This document shows, in pieces, positions 60,777-64,000 of a DNA stretch of 64,000 bases. Source of the DNA: Jiulongibacter sediminis (lineage in GTDB: Bacteria > Bacteroidota > Bacteroidia > Cytophagales > Spirosomataceae). The notes under the pieces were generated by a model. The model saw only the letters and a program-made list of their open reading frames with translations, did not search any database and was not told the origin of the DNA. Every line of letters begins with the position of its first letter. Within the stretch, counting starts at the first letter, position 1. A program made the translations under genes and the position numbers. The stretch covers positions 62,001 through 126,000 of the forward strand of contig NZ_LGTQ01000009.1 of NCBI RefSeq assembly GCF_001306455.1. Direction: 5' to 3'.

Positions 60777-62510
60777 CTAGCTCCAAAAACATTCGGTACT
60801 TCCTTCAGAATACCGAATCTCAAAACTCAGACTTTTCAAATCAGCGGAAAGGTGAGCGTAGTCATCCCCATTTGTCCACGAGATTTTTAACTGGTTTTCA
60901 CTCGTTTCAGGGAAGGAGACCGTTCCAGCAAAAGCTTGATGTGTATTTCTTAGACGGATGAGCTCCAGCTGGGCTGAAACCACCTTTTGAGATAGTCTCT
61001 GCTCAATTTCTTCGAGACTCAGGTTGGTTCGGTTGATTTCTTTATGACCTCCTTCACCGGCCTTGTCAGCAGCTTCGTAGTCATTGGCTCCGGCGAAAAC
61101 ATCCAGATACCAGATTTGAGGAATACCGGGCATAAAGAGTTGAATAGCTCTGGCCAACAGCATTTTCTGATCGTTTTCACCCAAAGCACTGAAATACGTA
61201 GCATTTACCTGATAGTAAGATAACTTTTTACCATCTGCTCCGTAAAGGTTTTTAACTCGCCCGCCCCGCTGCATCACAATTTCCATGATGTCGTCTATTT
61301 CTTCATCACTCAACAGTCCTCTTTGATAAACCCCGTTCACCTCTTTGCCTTTGAGATCAAGCACCGGAATACCATCATGGCAGCCCAGCATGTTTACGGT
61401 TTTGAAGCCTCTCTCAATAATCTCTTTGGCCCAGCCTAAAAGGGCTTTGTTAGAGCCTTTTTCCAATGTGTGAATCAGCAAGCCCGGCAAGAAGAAGTCG
61501 TAAATCATATAGCCTTCAGCGGCTACTTCATCATGTAGGTGCACGCCATATTCGGCATGAATTTCAGGTAGCAGCTGAAGATTATTTTTCTGAGCGATTC
61601 CATTGATTCGCTCCAGATAATCCCAAGTGCCGGGTTTATTGAAAAAGTTAGATTGACCTACTTCTTTGTGCAGGTAAGCGAAGGCGTCCAGCCTCAAAAT
61701 TTTACAGCCGTAGCTGCCAACTTTTGAGAGTACTTCCTCGTAAAAATCCCAAACCAGTGGTGATTTTCCGTTGACATCCATCTGACCCAAGAAACTCTTT
61801 TTTCGATTGACTACCTGCAGAATTGCTTCCTTTTTGTCCTGATCAGCTCCGAAATTGACTTGACTCAAATCCTCGGAATTATGGATGGCCACATTCACCT
61901 GTGAGCATACTTCAGCTTTCTTGACAAGTTGAAGATTATCGAGGTCTTTTTCTTCAATTTCTTCGAGGGTCACCTTTTGATAAAACGTGTTCCAATAAGG
62001 TTGTTCACTTCCATCCGGGAAAGGAACATTGAGAATGGGCAGACCTGATTTTCGCATGAAGAGCTTATCGAGATGCTCTTTTTTCGGGATCATCAAACCG
62101 TTTTCATCGGGCTCGCCTTCGCCTTTCCAGAATTCATTCCAGTTGATAAAAAAGTCTTTATAAGCCGATTTTTCGCCCTTTGCCAGCAAATCTTTGAATT
62201 GAGGAGAAGCCACAGAAAGGTGGTTCAGTACAATATCAAATTTGAGTTCAATATTCAGGTTTTTCAGTGCCTCAATATCCTTCTCTGAGACAAGTTCCTC
62301 ATTATGGTTATAGTCAATGATGGAGAAGCCTCGATCAAGATCACTATTAAAAAAAGTGGGCAGAACGTAAAAAAGAGAAAAGGTGTCCTTAAACTCAGGT
62401 TTTTGCAATATAGCTACAAGGTCGCTGAGTTTTTGGCCAATACTGTTTGGGTAAGCATTGAGCATCACACCGTTACGTATACCGCCGGTGCCTGAATTTG
62501 CTGTTGTCAT
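60777..62510 (-). CDS. GH13 sugar phosphorylase (sucrose-phosphorylase-like)
   Basis: A 577-residue glycoside hydrolase family 13 enzyme of the phosphorylase type from ATG 62510 (MTTANSGTGGIRNGVMLNAYPNS); a longer frame to 62603 would add 31 residues upstream of a possible promoter box. Catalytic residues are visible: nucleophile Asp in ILRLDAFAYLHKE, acid/base Glu in LLPEIHAEYG, and GCHDGIPVLDLKG with the third acidic residue. FDIVLNHLSVASPQF is the barrel's second strand region. Likely breaks a disaccharide, sucrose or glucosylglycerate-type, with phosphate. Confidence 0.82.
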   Translation of the reverse strand: MTTANSGTGGIRNGVMLNAYPNSIGQKLSDLVAILQKPEFKDTFSLFYVLPTFFNSDLDRGFSIIDYNHNEELVSEKDIEALKNLNIELKFDIVLNHLSVASPQFKDLLAKGEKSAYKDFFINWNEFWKGEGEPDENGLMIPKKEHLDKLFMRKSGLPILNVPFPDGSEQPYWNTFYQKVTLEEIEEKDLDNLQLVKKAEVCSQVNVAIHNSEDLSQVNFGADQDKKEAILQVVNRKKSFLGQMDVNGKSPLVWDFYEEVLSKVGSYGCKILRLDAFAYLHKEVGQSNFFNKPGTWDYLERINGIAQKNNLQLLPEIHAEYGVHLHDEVAAEGYMIYDFFLPGLLIHTLEKGSNKALLGWAKEIIERGFKTVNMLGCHDGIPVLDLKGKEVNGVYQRGLLSDEEIDDIMEIVMQRGGRVKNLYGADGKKLSYYQVNATYFSALGENDQKMLLARAIQLFMPGIPQIWYLDVFAGANDYEAADKAGEGGHKEINRTNLSLEEIEQRLSQKVVSAQLELIRLRNTHQAFAGTVSFPETSENQLKISWTNGDDYAHLSADLKSLSFEIRYSEGSTECFWS

Positions 62511-62574
62511 AGCAAGCAGGAGTGTAAGTTTTTTAAGTATTCTGCGGCTGTTCAGCCGTTTTTCGTCTTGCGGG

Positions 62575-62582
62575 CAAAGATA
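62575..62582 (-). promoter_or_regulatory. Possible -7 box of the GH13 gene
   Basis: TATCTTTG on the minus strand matches TAnnTTTG and places transcription start about 58 bases upstream of the preferred start codon 62510. No good TTTG -33 element is seen at the right distance. Confidence 0.35.
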
Positions 62583-62778
62583 AATGATTTTTAATCTTGC
62601 CATTTAATTTTATCAAAATGACTGCTCCTTGGGATTTATTGATTTGCTAAAATTTGGATCATCTATAATTCATTGATTTTCTATATTTTAGATGAAAAAT
62701 GGAGCGGTAACCAATTACAAAAACGGGAGGAGTCGAAAATCCAAAAGAGTAGAAAACTAACCCTTTAACCCAAATGGT

Positions 62779-63207
62779 ATGGAAATTCAAATCAACTGGC
62801 TTGCTATCCTGGTAGCCGTGGTAGCAAACTTTATTCTCGGTTTTCTCTGGTATACGCCTCTTTTTGGCAAAGTCTGGGGGAAAGAAATGGGTATGGATAT
62901 GACTCAAAAGCCCGACCCTAAGGTGATGATGAAAGGTATGGCTTTTATGGTGATTGGCAACTTCTTACTGGCTTATGTACTATCTCACAATATCGTCGCG
63001 TGGAGCTATGTACCCGGTATGGATGAAATGAGTAAAATAAGCAATGTATTCAGTACCGCCTTTTTCACATGGCTCGGCTTTTACGTTCCATATCATTTGG
63101 GAGCCATAGTTTGGGAGAGCCGTTCATGGAAATTGTTTTTTATTAATACCGGATATGCCTTGGTTTCCTTAGTGCTTGTTGCTTCAATAATCATTTTCAT
63201 GAACTAA
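62779..63207 (+). CDS. DUF1761-type small membrane protein
   Basis: A 142-residue protein with four membrane segments, LAILVAVVANFILGFLWYTPLFGKVWGKEMGM being the DUF1761 hallmark, followed by KGMAFMVIGNFLLAYVLSHNI, FSTAFFTWLGFYVPYHLGAIVWE and a C-terminal helix. Function unknown. It stands alone between divergent GH13 and convergent LysR genes. Confidence 0.82.
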   Translation: MEIQINWLAILVAVVANFILGFLWYTPLFGKVWGKEMGMDMTQKPDPKVMMKGMAFMVIGNFLLAYVLSHNIVAWSYVPGMDEMSKISNVFSTAFFTWLGFYVPYHLGAIVWESRSWKLFFINTGYALVSLVLVASIIIFMN

Positions 63208-63217
63208 CCCTTCTTAA

Positions 63218-63256
63218 TATCAACTGCCTTGAAAACTGGTTTCCTGGCAGTTGATA
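63218..63256. terminator. Long perfect hairpin between convergent genes
   Basis: TATCAACTGCC / GGCAGTTGATA, perfect 11-bp arms with a 17-base loop that itself holds GAAA / TTTC. It lies between the DUF1761 stop and the LysR stop. No T run follows on either strand, but such symmetric structures between convergent genes often terminate both. Confidence 0.45.
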
Positions 63257-63302
63257 GAATGGCTTTCTAAGCGGACTATTTATGACGATTAGCAAATCAG
63301 AA

Positions 63303-64000
63303 TCAGCCATAATTCTGATACCATTTGAAGTGCTCTTCAATAATATTTTCCTTCTCGTTCCTGATATAGTCTAAAAGAGCCTGGCTGGCGGGTAACAACT
63401 TTTTCCCCTTTAACCAAACAAGTCTCCATTGGGTGGTAATGGGTAGACGAGGATAATTTAGAACGTGCAAATCACCGTTTTGCAGCTCATTATGCATACC
63501 TATTACGGGCATGATAGAATTACCGATTCCGGCTAAAACGGCCTGCTTAACGGCTTCATTAGAAGTGAGTTCCAGGCGTTTTCGTTGGTTCTTTTCTTTG
63601 GTATTGAAATATTCTTCCATTGCAGATCTGGTGGCCGAGCCCTCTTCTCTGTAAATCAGAGGACGGGACTCATCCCTATGAGGTTTATTTCCTACCATCA
63701 GGAGTCTGTTTTCTATGAGTATTTCTTCTTCTACCTCAATGTTTTCAGGAAGAACCGAGATGAGTGCGAAGTCAATTTCATTTTGTTTCAGGCTTTCCAC
63801 CACCCTCGTTTTGTTAGTCACGTCAAGAATGAGATCGAGACTTCTGTGCTGTTCAAAAAACCCGCCAATGAAATAAGGGATTACATATTTACCGGTAGAG
63901 GCGGAGGAAATCTTGATTCGGCCTGTCAGATGACCTTTGAACGACTGTGTTTTCATGTTAATATTCTCCATTTCCTGCACAACCCGCTCGGCAATAACTG
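63303..64000 (-). CDS. LysR-family transcriptional regulator, C-terminal part
   Basis: The reading frame is open to the right edge of the window, so the N-terminal helix-turn-helix is missing. Visible are the linker helix (AERVVQEMENINMKTQSFKG) and the full effector domain of about 200 residues, beginning LTGRIKISSASTGKYVIPYFIGGFFEQH and containing LTSNEAVKQAVLAGIGNSIMPVIG, the family's inducer-cleft segment. Resembles CbbR/CysB-like subgroups. The target is not in the window. Convergent with the DUF1761 gene. Confidence 0.85.
   Translation of the reverse strand, partial: VIAERVVQEMENINMKTQSFKGHLTGRIKISSASTGKYVIPYFIGGFFEQHRSLDLILDVTNKTRVVESLKQNEIDFALISVLPENIEVEEEILIENRLLMVGNKPHRDESRPLIYREEGSATRSAMEEYFNTKEKNQRKRLELTSNEAVKQAVLAGIGNSIMPVIGMHNELQNGDLHVLNYPRLPITTQWRLVWLKGKKLLPASQALLDYIRNEKENIIEEHFKWYQNYG

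Noticed and set aside
1-64000. CRISPR arrays, tRNA or rRNA genes, insertion sequences, SusC/SusD
   Set aside because: Looked for across the window; no regularly spaced repeats, cloverleaf structures, transposase or TonB-dependent SusC pattern was recognised.

Overview
The window looks like a chromosomal stretch of a free-living, gliding member of the Bacteroidota, most likely a marine Cytophagales-type organism. The evidence is a moderately AT-rich base composition, a GldH gliding lipoprotein, many lipoproteins and large secreted proteins, a Bacteroidota-type promoter (TTTG, 20 bp, TAnnTTTG), PSP1/RicT next to gldH, and almost no Shine-Dalgarno sequences. No tRNA, rRNA, CRISPR, insertion sequence, phage gene or SusC/SusD pair was recognised. 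No gene-free stretch exceeds 300 bases; the longest, 708-927, holds a terminator.

Layout. 1-9.8 kb: end of an NhaD antiporter, then secreted proteins (a small unknown, a formylglycine-type sulfatase, a 14-motif calcium-binding VCBS/UnbV lipoprotein, and a 1056-residue protein ending in Gly-Cys-X). 9.8-14.4 kb: TraB/GumN protein, an AraC regulator divergent from a PhyH-type dioxygenase, and a GlxA-type regulator. 14.5-19.6 kb: a run of seven small genes with small-molecule-binding folds (SRPBCC, three VOC/PhnB, DoxX-like, GyrI-like, SnoaL-like), then a second PhyH protein and a lipoprotein. 19.7-27.0 kb: a complete efflux operon (TetR, TolC, HlyD, two ABC ATPases, two ABC-2 permeases) resembling E. 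coli cecR-ybhGFSR. A textbook Bacteroidota promoter and a palindromic operator precede its TetR gene. 27.2-33.6 kb: carbohydrate genes (FHS-type sugar permease, esterase, GH32 beta-fructosidase) mixed with a GNAT and small proteins. 33.6-40.0 kb: MerR, a NarL-type response regulator and its 7TMR histidine kinase, and a divergent operon of a receiver-less LytTR protein with two secreted proteins. 40.0-46.6 kb: SelD-SelU (2-selenouridine in tRNA), a membrane protein, glycerate kinase, a duplicated-domain secreted protein and a NahK-like sugar kinase. 46.6-55.4 kb: a tight minus-strand operon of PSD1 cytochrome protein, Tat-exported DUF1501 protein, cytochrome/LRR fusion protein and GH29 fucosidase, preceded by an FGGY kinase with a broken phosphate motif. 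55.6-64 kb: purD, PSP1/RicT, gldH, a thioredoxin lipoprotein, an ArsC/Spx-like protein, a GH13 sugar phosphorylase, a small membrane protein and a partial LysR regulator.

How the parts fit. Sulfatase, fucosidase, NahK-like kinase, FGGY kinase, esterase, GH32 and sugar permease suggest use of sulfated or fucosylated and fructan-type marine glycans; this is inference, because no SusCD system is present. The most notable signals outside genes are: two near-identical 20-bp dyads with 7-2-7 geometry flanking the histidine kinase gene; REP-like hairpins with a constant 11-base loop and covarying arms; and word-like repetitive spacers inside the operons between 15 and 26 kb. The most notable signals inside genes are the complementary degeneracy of the two efflux ATPases, the degenerate FGGY kinase, and the planctomycete-style cytochrome/DUF1501 block.
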